A stretch of DNA of 64,000 bases, taken from contig CP136067.1 in assembly GCA_032622095.1 (NCBI GenBank), forward strand, positions 178,966,556 to 179,030,555, written 5' to 3'. Both the position numbers and the translations under genes were made by a program. A model generated the notes under the pieces. That model did not search any database and had not been told where the DNA came from. It saw nothing but the letters and a program-made list of their open reading frames with translations. Position 1 is the first letter of the stretch; each line of letters begins with the position of its first letter. Source of the stretch: Siphonodentalium dalli. Lineage: Eukaryota > Mollusca > Scaphopoda > Gadilida > Siphonodentaliidae. Positions 22,800-35,290 of this stretch are shown piece by piece.

Positions 22800-23680
22800 T
22801 AGCTATCGATTATACATTTTTGGAACACCTGTCTGTATGTATGTGTGTATGCATGAATGCATGTGTGTATGTGTTATAGACTCTAACACTGCTCGACTGA
22901 TCCGACTCGGATTTGGTATTTAACGTGTCCACTTGACCTCGCTCATGTTTCTGGACCTTGACTAAACATTTGTGTGTAGGACTACTTCGATCCCGGGAGC
23001 AATGTGGACGGGTCCAATTTCACGTGGGACCATGTTCTCGAACGTGTTGATATAGGCATGTTTCTGGACCAATTGAACAATAGTTGGCCAGACGCTGTAT
23101 ATACTGGGTACTGTCCAGATGGAGGCGATCACAAAAAAATCCCTAAATAGTCCGAACGAAGTCGAGTACATCAGCTAGTTTAATATATATTTTGGACATT
23201 TGTCTGTCTGTCTGTCTGTTAGCTATGGCCGGGAAAACTGCCGGACAGATTTGACGAAATTTGATACCTAGGGGAAATTATTTCCAGGGAGTATTTTGCA
23301 CGGGTCAAATCTTGATCCCGACCTGACTTTGACATTCAAAAAGATCAATTCAAGGTCAAATCTGGTAAAACGGAAGTATTTGAACGAAATTTAATACCTA
23401 CTGTTACTTTTGTCCCAGGAGTGTTTCGGGTGGGTCAAATCATGACCTTGACCTGATCTTGACATTCAAAATTGTCAATTCAAGGTCAAATCGGGTAAAG
23501 CCGGGCGGATTTCGACGGGTACTTTTGTCGTGACTTTTGTCCGGGGAGTGTTTTGGACGGGTCAAATCGTGACCCGACATGACGTTCACCTTTAAAATGG
23601 TCGATTCAAGGTTAAATCGCGCAATTCTCCGAAAATCAGAGGGGAACATCCCGGACGAAGTCGGGTCCACCAGCTACTAT
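22800..23680. mobile_element. two adjacent Helitron-like non-autonomous repeats
   Basis: The first unit ends at about 23176 in CATCAGCTAG-T. The second (23177 to about 23677) has internal ~120-bp subrepeats with GACGGGTCAAATCRTGACC and TCAATTCAAGGTCAAAT, and ends in GACGAAGTCGGGTCCACCAG followed by CTACT. CTAG/CTAC ends preceded by a short GC-rich hairpin and followed by T suggest Helitron 3' termini. The same internal repeats occur at 29090-29330. No Rep/helicase coding is seen. Confidence 0.5.
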
Positions 23681-23899
23681 TATATATTTCTAGATTTAGT
23701 TACAAACTAAATACCTGTATATTGTACAAAGAAATGTTTGACAAATATATCTGTATCAATATTACCATACGGGTCATTAAAATAGATACGACGAAACAAA
23801 ATTTGAAGGGTGCATGTATCAGGTAAATTTTTATATTTCAAAATGCGGAAAGTTGAAGCACCTACGTAATACTGGCTATCCGAATGAAGAGATATACAT

Positions 23900-25214
23900 G
23901 TATATAAAAACCAAAATAGAAGATGACTGCTGGCGACAATGTTTTCCAAAAAAATTCAAAGCATTCGATAGCTCCCATCTAGTTGTCAGCCCGAAGATAA
24001 ATATGAAGTTTGGTGACTATCAGATGAGGGATATGTCTGTACAGTTGCTAAACAATTCAGTCATGCAAAAGAGGATCAAACAGTAAGATACCAAATTGCT
24101 GCCTGTGGTAATGTTTTTTAACGAAATTCGGGAAAATTTGATTACTCTCACCTTGGTTATCCAGAAGATCATTGCGGAATCTGGTGACGATCGGACAAGG
24201 GGTGTCGTCTGTAGGATCAACCAAATTATTTAGCCATAAAAATAGTAAAATTCAAGATCACCGCTGGCAGTGATGTCTTCACAAGAACAGTTTGAGAACA
24301 AAATATGGCTCACATCTAGCGGTGACCCAAAATATCCACATGAGAAAAAGTTCTCCAATAAAAGCTGGCTGCAGGGTGCGCCAATTGATTCAAATTCGAA
24401 ATTTAGCAGGGTGTACTGCTTGTGGCCATGTTTTCCCTGCAAATTTGATAGACTGGTGGACAAAACCACTGAATCCGTTGAATCAATATACATGTATACA
24501 TGGATTAATTTATATGCATTGTTATACACAGTACTGGTATATAAAGGTACTGAAAATAACAATATTACTAGTATACACAAAATAAACCATATATCATGGC
24601 TATGGGTTCTAATATCCGAATATGACAGCTGAGAACTTGGTGTGAATTGAAGAGTGGTGGTGTCTCAAGTATATCTAACCCTCCACGTTAGAAACATGCC
24701 ATTAAATGTCATAAGTATAATCTAGCTTGAGGACAGAAGTTATCCATAAAACCCCCCTTAATTCAACCAGGTACTCGCGCGATGTATGGTCGATCACATG
24801 ATGATCTAGGGGGATTAGAATTGTTGTATAAAAACAGCACTGCATGTAAATATAAAATAAAATAGTGCTACATCTTATTACAGATTATTGCCATATATAA
24901 TCAGTGACTATACAGACAGTCTGACAAAATAAAGTTTCAGTGACACTCTATCCGAAGAGGGGAATAATTCCATCTGTTACAGTCAATGGAGCAATTATGA
25001 ATCTGGAAAATGTGAAATTTCTAAGTAATACTAGATATCGACATGACGCGATAACATATAACGTAAATGCAATATGGCCGCTGGCGACCATTTTTTCCTA
25101 TAAAATTAAAAAATATTTGATAGCTCTCATCTAATAGATCAATATCAAGATAAATATGAAGTTTGGTGATGATCGGATGAGTGAAGTGGACTGTGCTAAA
25201 CGGTTTAGTAATGC
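23900..25214. repeat. diverged interspersed repeat units, no gene
   Basis: Units near 23925, 24098, 24255 and 25075 share wording such as GCTGGCGACMATKTTTTCC, GATAGCTCYCATCTA and ATGAAGTTTGGTGA. They look like an old, diverged repeat of about 170 bp. The stretch 24340-25070 between them holds nothing I can identify, and the short open frames there resemble no known protein. Confidence 0.45.
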
Positions 25215-25520
25215 TTAAAAAGATTCTTACCTTAATATTTTTATGTTCACTTTATAAACTTCACTGAGTCATCTTTGTCATGTATTGAGTTTGATATCTT
25301 TTGTTAACAGTTTATAAATCATGTATGTCTCATGTTTGTTATTTTAATTTATGTGTTTATTATCATTAAATAAAGTTGCATTCCTTAAAAAGATTCTTGC
25401 CTCAATGTTTTTATGTTCACTTTATAAACTCCACTGCGTCATCTTTGTCATGTATTGAATTTGATATCTTTTGTTAACAGTTTATAATTTATGTATGTCT
25501 CGTGTTCGTTATTATATTAT
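25215..25520. repeat. tandem duplication, ~170-bp unit
   Basis: Two copies starting at CTTAAAAAGATTCTT (about 25217 and 25386) run through TTATGTTCACTTTATAAACT, GTCATCTTTGTCATGTATTG and GATATCTTTTGTTAACAGTT. The region 25530-26280 after it shows no recognisable feature. Confidence 0.8.
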
Positions 25521-26282
25521 ATACACTTTATAGTGTGTTTCAGCTGGTTTCAGAACGAAAAAAAAATGAATAAAATCAACAAATTTGTAAATTTAAAAAC
25601 AATTCAAACGTTGTTGTATTCCATGTCCCAGCCCGGACATATACACCAAATTTCAATAATATTCATTGAGAAACAACGGACCAAACGCCATATAGCACCA
25701 CGTATACATCTTTTATTCCGAGCTGGCCTTTTATTCCGAGTTGGCACACCTCGATTGGGGCGAGTTAGCCCTGGGGCGAGTACGCCGATTCCGACACCTT
25801 CTCTGTTTGCAGCAGGTACACGTTTACGCTGATTTACGCGTAATTTAATTTACAAAGTTCCCCAATTGGTATCGTAAATAGAGTGACCTTATTTGACAGA
25901 GAATGCCTCTGTTATTGATTATCAAGTTGTGCTATACATTAAAAACGACCAATTCACATGCTCGTTCAAGCGCCGTAGTCTATTTTCCCCATGTTAAAGG
26001 ACATCCACAAATACTAAATAACGCTAACCTACTGCGAATGTTTGACACGACAACTGTTAACATATTTGGGCTGAATTCATTTGACGCGGTATTATTCCTC
26101 AAAATAAACAACAAAACCATCGTTACTTGGAAATGTAGTTTGGGCTAACATTTACATAAATCCTCCACAACATTTATCCCGACACACACGTCAGATGAAA
26201 AACAGCCATGAAGTAAACGGCCAAATTGGCCGAAATAACTCAATAAATATATATCCATTTCCCCTGTATTTCTCATAATCAC

Positions 26283-26732
26283 TTAAAGGTACTCAATCCG
26301 ATAAAACTCCTCTCAATTACTATTTCAATGGCTTCGGGGGTAAAAAATATTTGATTCGAGTCGAGGAAGTCACCCATCAAAGCTCAGATTTGTTAGATAT
26401 CGATTTTAGAAATCTATTATTTTTCATTATCGGGAATACTTTCTGGCCCAGAACTCAGTCAAAATTGCGTTATTATTACCACTTGATTTTAGAGTTATCC
26501 ATCCTTGTCTGTTTGAATAGATTTTGGTGTACACATCCCGAGCATATTACGGCAGTTGAAGGCAATTATTAGTACTCATCTCGAGCTTTGTTTGATGGGT
26601 TCCTCGACTCGAATCAAATATGTTTTACCCCCAAAGCCAAAGCAATAGTAATATAGGACTCTCTGATCGGATTGTTGTTGTTGTTGGAATCTGTTGAGAC
26701 GGGGACACTCTGTTCGGATTGAGTACCTTTAA
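26283..26732. mobile_element. TTAA-flanked MITE, family D, copy 1
   Basis: Termini TTAAAGGTACTCAATCCGA and TCGGATTGAGTACCTTTAA are perfect inverted repeats with TTAA at both edges, the target preference of piggyBac-type transposases. The interior has GGGGGTAAA...ATTTGATTCGAGTCGAGGAA, its inverted partner near 26610, and a (GTT)n stretch. Non-coding. Confidence 0.85.
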
Positions 26733-26739
26733 GTATACA

Positions 26740-27750
26740 TGGTTAAACACACTGTGAAGGAAATTCCAAAATCATGTTGTAGAAAATCAAATTATGGCCC
26801 TATGAATCCTGAAAATTGTCTCTTTTATAAAAATGCCATTTTGGGCGTATTTGTCCATTTTTAAAGGGTTATGAGTATAAATAGTAAAATCGATGTGCGT
26901 TTAATGTGCGTTTAATGTGTAAAATCATTTGAACTTTCCTCCTAAATCACTTTAGTGTTGAAATAATAGCCTTATATTGGATATGTCAATGAATGTCACT
27001 GAATGTCACAACTTTTTCTGGAAACACGCCAAATTTGAATATGTGAAAAATGGGGAAGGGGAAACCATATTGACAAAATCTCAGAAAACATGGACCTTGA
27101 TGCATAAAACTTTACAATCACCAGCTCCTACAATAATTATTATTTGATACATAGTATACTGCTTCCTGTTTTGATGTTCATATTTAGAGCTACGATTCTT
27201 TTTGTTGCAACTCGATGGCAAAATGGTGAGTCATTATTTCGGGAATGTTCTATATGACATGCTCATAAAGTTCTAAATAAACCTCCACTAAAGTACTGAA
27301 CTTTTTACTATGCAAGCATAATCTACACAAACTGGAATAAAACCACCCTTTGTCTCCAATGACTAGAATATAGTGACAAGATCATAGCCGTTTGTGATTT
27401 CACCTACCCCATTATCAATGTTCAAATTTGGAGTCAGTTTCTTGAAAAATATGTGAAATCCAGTGACTGTTGATTAGCATAACCAATGTAATCCTTTTTT
27501 TCCAACACTAAGTGTTTTAGGGGGAACGTTCAAATGATTTTACACATTAAACACTAATTGTATTCATTGTTGTTTACTATTTGTGCCATAAAAACATTTA
27601 AAAGTCGACAAAACACCCCAAAACAGTCCAAAATGGCATTTTTTGGAAAAGAGTCAATACTAAGGATTCACAAGGCCATAATTTGATTTTGGCACATATG
27701 TGTTTAGCAACTCCAGCACGGTGTATGTAACCTAGTACACTTAAGAGGGT
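26740..27750. repeat. large palindromic repeat, ~350-bp arms
   Basis: The left arm (about 26750-27130) and right arm (about 27400-27730) are diverged reverse complements; examples are AAATCAAATTATGGCC / GGCCATAATTTGATTT, ATGCCATTTT / AAAATGGCAT and GTGTAAAATCATTTGAAC / GTTCAAATGATTTTACAC. The centre is near 27230. No coding region. Confidence 0.75.
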
Positions 27751-27769
27751 ATGAGAAATAAAGGGCATA

Positions 27770-28400
27770 TGGATATCAATTAATTGAGTTGTATGACCTC
27801 AAATATGGTATTTCATCACACCAGTTCTGTGTCACAAGGCAAATTTGGCAAAGTCCATACAATGGGATACACATTTTGTTTGAGAATATGTTTTGTCTTC
27901 TCGATCATTGATGCATGAAGTAATATTTTTTTTGTGCACAATATAATGAGGAAAATAATACAACAGCAAGATATCCCTTCATTTTTCTTTCTCTATTTCT
28001 TAAAATACTAGACCATAACATATGGATTTTTAGCTAATTCTTGGAAATTGAGGCTCCGAAATTAGACAAACTCCCAATTTTGGAGGCACATAACTCGAAA
28101 AATACTGAACGTATATGGAAAATGTTTTCTGTTCTGTAAGCATGATTGTGTACTCAAGAAAATGGATTTATAAATGGAAGGACATGTGAAATGATGTTTT
28201 TTATAAACATCCTTGAAAAGCTATAAATTTGAGTCTTTTACCAAATTTTAACAAATTTATTTCACAAAATTTACCAATTTCGCCTTTCTTGATCCTTTTT
28301 GATTTTTAGTATGTTGTTTATAATTTGTTAATAGACATAATCCTGCTAAGAAACATTGTATTGCAATTAGTTTGAGGTTTGGCACTTTTTCTCCTAAATG
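27770..28400. repeat. right copy of the long dispersed inverted repeat
   Basis: Reverse-complement partner of 22310-22770. It directly follows the palindrome at 26740-27750 and may be part of the same longer repeat. 28400-28640 has no recognisable feature. Confidence 0.7.
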
Positions 28401-28644
28401 CAATGGACTATTTGTTTCATTGAATATGACTATAGTGCATTTGGAGGGGTTATATTTATAATGCCATTTTTTGCTGTAGTTGTATCAAATATTACAAGGC
28501 GCTGATAAGCCATATTTGTTGTAAACAATATTTATTTCTCTAAATCATGCACATAAATTAACAGAGCGTTAATGAGCGTTTGTATATGACACGTCGCTAT
28601 AAAAGAGCGATTGTTTACAATTCAACGCAATGTTATCGCTCGAA

Positions 28645-28992
28645 ATTTAGCATCGAAAAAATTTAATTTCTTTCATCAAAAACATAATTACGTGTTGGAC
28701 TCTGTCATTTTAAGAATATGTAAGTATTACACACATACACACCAAGTCTCAGCGTAAATTTTTTTTAAATAAGAGTTTTATCGACATAAATCGATTTTAA
28801 TGGGAAATCCTATGTTAAAATTTAGCATCGAAAAAATTGAATTTCTTCCATCTAAAACATAATTACGTGTTGGACTGTGTCATTTTAAGAACATATAAGT
28901 ATTACACACAGAAACACGAAGTCTCAGCTTGAAATTTTGAAAAATAACAGTTTTATCGACATAAATCGATTTGAATGCGAAATCCTATGTTA
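28645..28992. repeat. tandem duplication, ~176-bp unit
   Basis: Two copies share TTTAGCATCGAAAAAATT, AACATAATTACGTGTTGGAC, GTCATTTTAAGAA and TTTTATCGACATAAATCGAT. About 90% identical by eye. Confidence 0.85.
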
Positions 28993-29007
28993 ATATTTAA
29001 ATATTAC

Positions 29008-29426
29008 GCCACTGGCGGCATTCGTCCCATGAAAATGCTATGGAAGCAAAATGGTCAACTCGGGACGGGTCAACCGATTAAGCCCAAACTTGCTATCTAT
29101 GGGTACCTTTGTTCCGAACGTGTCACGGACGGGTCAAATCGTGACCCCGACGTGACATTGACCTTCAAACTGGTCAATTCAAGGTCAAATGGGGTAAAAC
29201 TGGCGGATTTCTGTACTTTTGTCCGGGAGTGTTTTGGACGGGTCAAATCATGACCACGACCTGACCTTGACCTACAAAATTGTCAATTCAAGGTCAAATC
29301 GGGTAAAACTTGCTGATTTCGACGAAATTTGGTGCAAATGCAGCACAAGTCTCTCGGAACCTGTTGCAATTGCTTTTTCGAACAAAGTCAGGGACGAATG
29401 CCGCCAGTGGCGGGCTAACCTGCTAG
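29008..29426. mobile_element. Helitron-like non-autonomous element 1, with subterminal inverted repeats
   Basis: The element ends in a CCGCC-AGT-GGCGG hairpin, then GCTAACCTG, then CTAG, the layout of a Helitron 3' end. A perfect 21-bp inverted repeat (29008-29028 and 29391-29411) lies at both edges, which is unusual for canonical Helitrons but recalls Helitron2/Helentron-type ends. The interior holds two subrepeats of GACGGGTCAAATC. Confidence 0.55.
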
Positions 29427-30440
29427 TCTATATATTTTTTGAAACTTCCGTATATATATTTGTCCTCTATAGACTCGAAAACGGCTGGACCGATTGAGCT
29501 CAAACTTCCTATATAGGGGTAAAATCTCACGGGAAATGTCATCGAATCATTCCCAAGCCTATGTGACGTGATCTTGACCTTCAAACCCATGACATTGAAC
29601 TCATATCTCGGGATCCGCTGAGCCGATTTCCACCAAATTTGGTGTGTGGGGGTAGTTTGAGGCGCCGAACAATTTCGTCACACCCGGATGCCCATGCGGC
29701 GTTACAGTGACCTTTCAAATGACCTTGAACCTGTATCTCGGTATCCGCTGGGCCAATTACCACAATTGTTGGGGTGTTGGTGTAGTTTGACCCGAGGAGT
29801 AACATGGGTCTATCCGTTTGCCCGTGCGGCGTGACATTGACCTTCAAATGAGCTTGAACTCATATCTCGGATTCCGCTGAGCCGATTTCTACCGAGTTTG
29901 GTGGAAACGGATAGTTTGAGGCGCTGAGCAATTTCGTCACACCCGGATGCCCGTGCGGTGTGACCTTGACCTTTCAAGTGACCTTGAACCCGTATCTCGG
30001 GATCCGCTGGGCCGATTTCCACCATTTTTGGAGTGTTGTTGTAGTTTTACACGAGGAGTAACAGGGGCCTATCCGTTTGCCCGTGCGGCGTGACATTGAC
30101 CATCAAATGACCTTGAACTCATATCTCGGGATCCGCTGAGCCGATTTGCACCGAGTTTGGTGGAAACGGGTAGTTTGAGGCGCTGAGCAATTTCATCACA
30201 CCCGGATGCCCATGTGGCGTGACCTTGACTTTTCAAATGACCTTGAACCCATATCTCGCAATCCGCTGGGCCGATTTCCACCATTTGTGGGGTGTTGGTG
30301 TAGTTACCCGAGGAGTAACATGGGCCCATCCGTTTGCCCGTGCGGCGTGACCTTGACCTTCAAATGACCTTGATCTCGGGATCCGCTGAGCCGATTTCCA
30401 GTTTCGGACGATTGCCGCCAGTGGCGGGCTAACCTGCTAG
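29427..30440. mobile_element. Helitron-like non-autonomous element 2 (1014 bp)
   Basis: Starts with TCTATATAT directly after the CTAG of element 1 and ends with the same hairpin and GCTAACCTGCTAG, followed by T. The body is about 3.5 alternating ~135-bp subrepeats (GATCCGCTGAGCCGATTTC, TGACCTTGACC, CCCGTGCGGCGTGAC). The TC start, hairpin and CTAG end fit Helitron structure. Coding capacity is absent. Confidence 0.6.
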
Positions 30441-30862
30441 TATAATATATAAAGACAATTATTTTAGAGAACGGGATTTGGCAGAAAGTGTGACGGTTAT
30501 ATTAGCCATTTCCCCATCTTTGGCATACACATGTGGTGGTGGTGTCTTTATTGCTTTTTCATAATGTTCTTTTCCCAGTTAGATTTTGTTTTTATGTAAA
30601 TTTTTCTATCTTATTATCATTGTCAGCCGTCTGGGGCATAGGCTGTCCAACAGTAACCTATAATAATGAGTCACTGTTGGGCAGTCCACGCATCAGATGA
30701 ACTGAACTGTTACTACTTGTTTGTTTGTGACCTGACCTTGACCCCACTCGGTCAGTTTCCAATAATCGTAGCGAAATCAACGTTTCAAGATCAATACGAC
30801 AAGAGTGATGCATCGTATATACTTATTACGAGCCACTCCAGATATTCATGCCCGAGAACCGA
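30441..30862. other. no recognisable feature
   Basis: AT-rich unique sequence between the Helitron-like end and the LINE 3' tail. Short open frames show no domain wording. Confidence 0.6.
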
Positions 30863-33800
30863 ATATGAGATATGAGATATGAGATATTTTCTCGTTTTCT
30901 GAATTGTAATTTATATTTGGTCACTTCGATGTGATAATGTGCTTTTATACATTCGCTTCTGGTTTTAATGTGTTCCAAAGATTGATTGATCGTGGAAGGA
31001 ATGATTTCTGATAAGTAACTGAGTTGCAGAAGGGTACTCTAAGGTCATCTGATCTCGTGTCATATCCACTTGAACGCGATACTTTATTCGGAACAGCATT
31101 GTATAAGTAAGGGTGAGTGAGTTTTTTTCGTCATTTTAAAATATAGTATAAGTTTAGAATTTTCTCTCCATTTTGATAATTTGTCCCACCCAACTTCTTG
31201 GAGAACTATGTCTTTATTACAACTTCTCGTCCCACCGGTTACTATTGTAGCTGCTTCATATTGGATATCTTCTAGGGAATCGGCATCTTCGCCTGTACAG
31301 TTGTCCCATACCGAGGAAGTATATTCCAAGACAGGTCGAATATATGACAAATAGATTCTTTCTAAAGTTCTTCTGTCAAGGATAAATTTATACTTCCTCA
31401 GTATGTACATTCTTTTGGTCGCTCGATTTTCAATATCTTCTATATGGTCGGTTGAATGTCAGACCCAAATGTTTATGTGTTTCCACCTCATCTATTCTCT
31501 CGTTGGACATTTTTAATACTGGTTGGTAAATGGGTATTTGTTTCCACGATACAAGCAAGGATTCTGTTGTCAATGGGTTGAATTTAACTGCCCAGGTCTT
31601 CGACCAGTTGAATATTTTGCGTAGGTCTGGTTTTATCACCTCTGCAGAAATTATGGGATCTTCTATAGAAATATAAAGTGATGCATCATCCGCAAATAAC
31701 CGTACGTTGCATGTAATTCCATCGATTATGTCGTTTATATACACGAGAAAGAGAAGAGGGCCGAGTATGGATCCTTGGGCACTCCTGTTTTAACTTCTTT
31801 CCGTGGAGAATTAAAATTAGAAATTGTTACTCTTTTGTGTCTATTATCGAGATAGTTTTCCAAGAGTTTTAAAAATCTTCCCTGTTATCCCCATTCTTTT
31901 AAGCTTAAAAATGAGACCCCTGTGCCAGACTTTATGAAACGCCTTGCTTATGTCGCAGAATACACCCCTTATTTCCTTCCCGTCATCAAGGGCTGAGATA
32001 ATATAATGATAAATATCAATTAATTGGAATACGGTGCTATCATGCAGTGTAAATCCTGATTGTAGGTCGCTTAAAAGCTTATGCGTTCGAAGGTATTTTG
32101 ATATATGATAGAATATACATTTCTCAAAAACCTTTGAAAGACAACTAAGCAAAGATACTGGTCGATAATTGGATGGATCGCTGGGATCTCCCTTTTTGAA
32201 AATTGGGCATACGTTTGCTTTTTTCCATTCTGATGGAAAGCACGATCGTTCAATGAAAATCTTGAAAGCAAATGCTAGTGGTTTGGCTAGCGATATCGAA
32301 CAATTTTTCAAAACTTTGGGACTAATACCGTCGTAACCGGCCGCTTTATATGTTTGTATTGAGTTTAAACTTTCTAGTACACGTTCGTAAGTTATTTCAA
32401 TTTCGCCCAGGCGTGCATTCGTCAACCAGTCAAAGAGGGGTAACTCTAACGTATCTTCATCGAGTATGGAGGAGATTTTACAAAAATTATTATTTAATAT
32501 ATCTGCCTTTTCATCATTTCCGGTTATTACAATCTGGTCTGTTTTCAGGGCTGGTATTGGTTTAGATTCCGGTTTCATGAGGTGGTTTAATGTTTTCCAC
32601 AAGAGTGAGGAATCAGTGAAACAACTACCCAGTATTGACTGCGTTTTCTCCAGAGACTTTTGCTTGGAACGTCTGATTTTTGTTATAATTTCATTTCTTT
32701 TCTTTTTATAATTATTCCAGGCTTCGATGGTAGCTCCTTTTTTTGCCAAATTATACAAACGCTTCCTTTGTCTCATAAGTTTACGTAGTTTACATGTTAG
32801 CCATTCAGGCTCATTTTGTCGAATTGATACCTGTTTGTTTGGTATATATAGGTTCGCGATGTCTGTTATTTGTTTCGTTAGAGCTTCTGCTATTTCTTCA
32901 GATCGAATTGCTGAGATATCACTCTTAAAGTCCCATGCATTAAAGGCATTATTCATTGCGGAGTAATCGGCTCGATTATAATCCCATATCCTTCTTTTTA
33001 TGATTCCACTCGCTTCTTAACTTTCAAATTGGACAATGAAACCGGTTAAATCTGAAAAGAATGGATCTAAGATTTCATTCGATTCAACAATCTCAGGGTT
33101 ATATGTGAAATATAAGTATATAAGAGAAGAAGAACTTTCTGTAAAGTATGTAGCTTGTTTAATTATTTGCGTTAAACCAAAGCGCTGTTTAATATATTTA
33201 ATTGGTTTAGTTTCTAATGGTATTTGGTTTGAGTTAAAAATCTCCAGTAATTAGTATATGTGGGATATTAGAACGATCGCCCAATGCCATATCAATATTT
33301 GTATATATTTTCCCCATGTACTTATTGGTGTATTGGGTGGTCTATAAAACGTGCCAAGCAAAACTCTTTGTGGAGGTCGATACCTCTAGCCACACGCTCT
33401 GTCAGGGATTTGGAGGTCAGTACGTCTTTTGAAGTAAAATGAATCTCTTACATATACAGCAATATCACCACCCAACGTTAGACGGTCTCTCCTTTGTGGA
33501 GCATGGAATCCCCTTATTGACAATTCGTTATCGGAATTCGCATTTGAGAGCCATGTTTCCGTAAATGAAATAATATCAAAATTTCCGGCTTCTGCTAAGT
33601 ACATCTATTTTCGGTGCCAAACTTTGAATATTTAAACACATTAAAGTCAATGCTTGCTTGTCTACGTTGCTTTCTGTCGGACCCGGGTTTTTTTCTATGT
33701 CAAATGCCCGGTTTAAAATAGATGATAATACCTCAATCACCCATCGTCCCACTTCAGTCAGCGAATTCGTTATATATGGCACGTGTCGTACAACAAATTT

Positions 33801-34080
33801 GTATAATGAATCTTTCCTCCGTGAATATTTACTCTTAAATCCTACATTTCGCAGTTTAGCGTGGAATGTGGCTTGAATAATATTTCCAACAAATCTTTCG
33901 AAAACAGAATCGGGCAAACTAATCAGCCAGATTTGCTGAGTGATAGTAAAACCATGTCGTTTGCGTCTGCGTGGATTGGGCATGTATAATTTACACCAAA
34001 CATGTTCAGGCCAAAACGGTGAGTTTGCAAGAATATGTATTAATTCGTCGACGTAGATCATATAGTACAAAGGGGAGAGG
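30863..34080 (-). pseudogene. decayed APE-type LINE with 2A-like motif, near full length
   Basis: Minus-strand pieces in order. A leader of about 120 residues (33576-34070), rich in basic residues, ends in DIEKNPGP. The APE start (LTLMCLNIQSLAPKIDVL) follows at once, then IISFTETWLSNANSDNE and GGDIAVYVRDS, then ILITGDF near 33240. The RT region is 31844-32956: YKAAGYDGISPKVLKNC, NYRPVSLLSCLSKVFEKCI and FCDISKAFHKVWHRGL (AFD changed to AFH). LFADDASLYI (catalytic box with F for Y) is in 31430-31744, and the thumb and C-terminus are in 31084-31410. The tail (SFLPRSINLWNTL) ends near 30960. The 3' end is (GAGATAT)n at 30863-30887. Frames shift at least four times, so it is dead. CR1/L2/Rex-like superfamily. 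Confidence 0.88.
33678..33701 (-). other. 2A-like 'ribosome skipping' motif DIEKNPGP
   Basis: Residues 124-131 of the leader frame match the 2A consensus D(V/I)ExNPGP, preceded by a hydrophobic, helix-prone stretch (VIEVLSSILNRAF). The APE domain begins about 15 residues downstream. Such 2A sequences are known upstream of APE in several animal CR1/L2-like LINEs and separate the leader from the polyprotein during translation. Confidence 0.8.
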
Positions 34081-34189
34081 ATAACCCCCTCCCTGAAGAA
34101 TCCAGAGGTTTTATACTTTTATGTTTCAATAACATAACGGTAAGAGAGTGGCTAAAATGCAAGCTTGGCAGGTTTTAAGGCAGGTGACT

Positions 34190-35290
34190 AAAAGACAAGC
34201 TTGGCGGTTTGAATTTTTTTTAAAGCCTTTTAAACGTTGTTTTCGCGTGAATTGTGCGGGAATAGCACCAGTTAATTACTTATATGGCCCATTTTCGTAC
34301 ATTAATCGACAATAGTCGCAGTAATGTCCCCGATTGGTTGGTTAATAGGGGGCGTGGTCACAAAATCAAAACATCGTCTTTTTACGCAGATTTCTTGTCG
34401 ATTTTTTGTCGATTTCTCTTTTTAGACACCAGTTGAACTAAGTTTTTTATTCGAAACATGTTGAATGGTTATCATTTATCATTCTCATAGTCGAGCTTGG
34501 CGGTTTTGAACATTATATACGAAGAATGTTTACTTTTAGATGAACGACTCCCGAACCGCCAAGCTCGAATTTTAAATCAAAATATTAAGCTGAATTTTCG
34601 CCGATTTCTCGTTTCTAAAACACGTTCCAGCTAGTTTTTATGTAAAAACGTGTAAAATGATTATCATTCTTCACAAATATAATCGATCTTGGCGGTTTTG
34701 ATCATTATATACGAAGAATTTTTGACATTTTGATGACCGACCACCGAACCGCCAAGCTCGAATTTTAAATCAAAATATAAAGCTGAATTTCGGCCGATTT
34801 CTCGTTTCTAAAACAACGTTCCAGCTAGTTCTCATGTAAAAACATGTAAAATGATTATCATTCTTCATAAATATAATCGAGCTTGGCGGTTTTGAATATT
34901 TTATATTAAGAATTTTGGACATTTTGATGACCGATGGCTGGTTAATAGGGGGTGTGTTAACCCGAATGAAAATCTCGCTTTTTTGCGCAGATTTCTTGTC
35001 GATTTTTGGCCGATTTCTCTTTTTAAACACCATTTGCACATAGTTTGCATCTGAAAACACGTTTAATGATTATCATTTATCACTCTCATAGTCGAGCTTG
35101 GCGGTTTTGAACATTGTATACTGAGAATTTTCTACTTTTATGTGACCGACCACCGAACAGCCAAGCTCGAATTTAAAATCAAATTATGAAGCTTAATTTC
35201 CGTCGATTTCTCGTTTCTAAAACACGTTCCAGCTAGTTTTTATGCAAAAACATGTACAATGAATACCATTCGTCACAAATATACTCGAGT
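34190..35290. repeat. GCTTGGCGG repeat array, left arm
   Basis: About five units of roughly 190-215 bp. Each has GAGCTTGGCGGTTTTGAA, then ACCGCCAAGCTCGAATTT about 60 bp later, TCTCGTTTCTAAAACACGTT, CCAGCTAGTTTTTATG and ATGATTATCATT. Each unit holds its own short inverted repeat (CTTGGCGGT / ACCGCCAAG). The array recurs in opposite orientation at 36120-36870. Confidence 0.8.

Noticed and set aside
24230-24632. Overlapping frames of about 100-120 residues on both strands
   Set aside because: No recognisable motif or splice support, and the region is built of diverged repeats.
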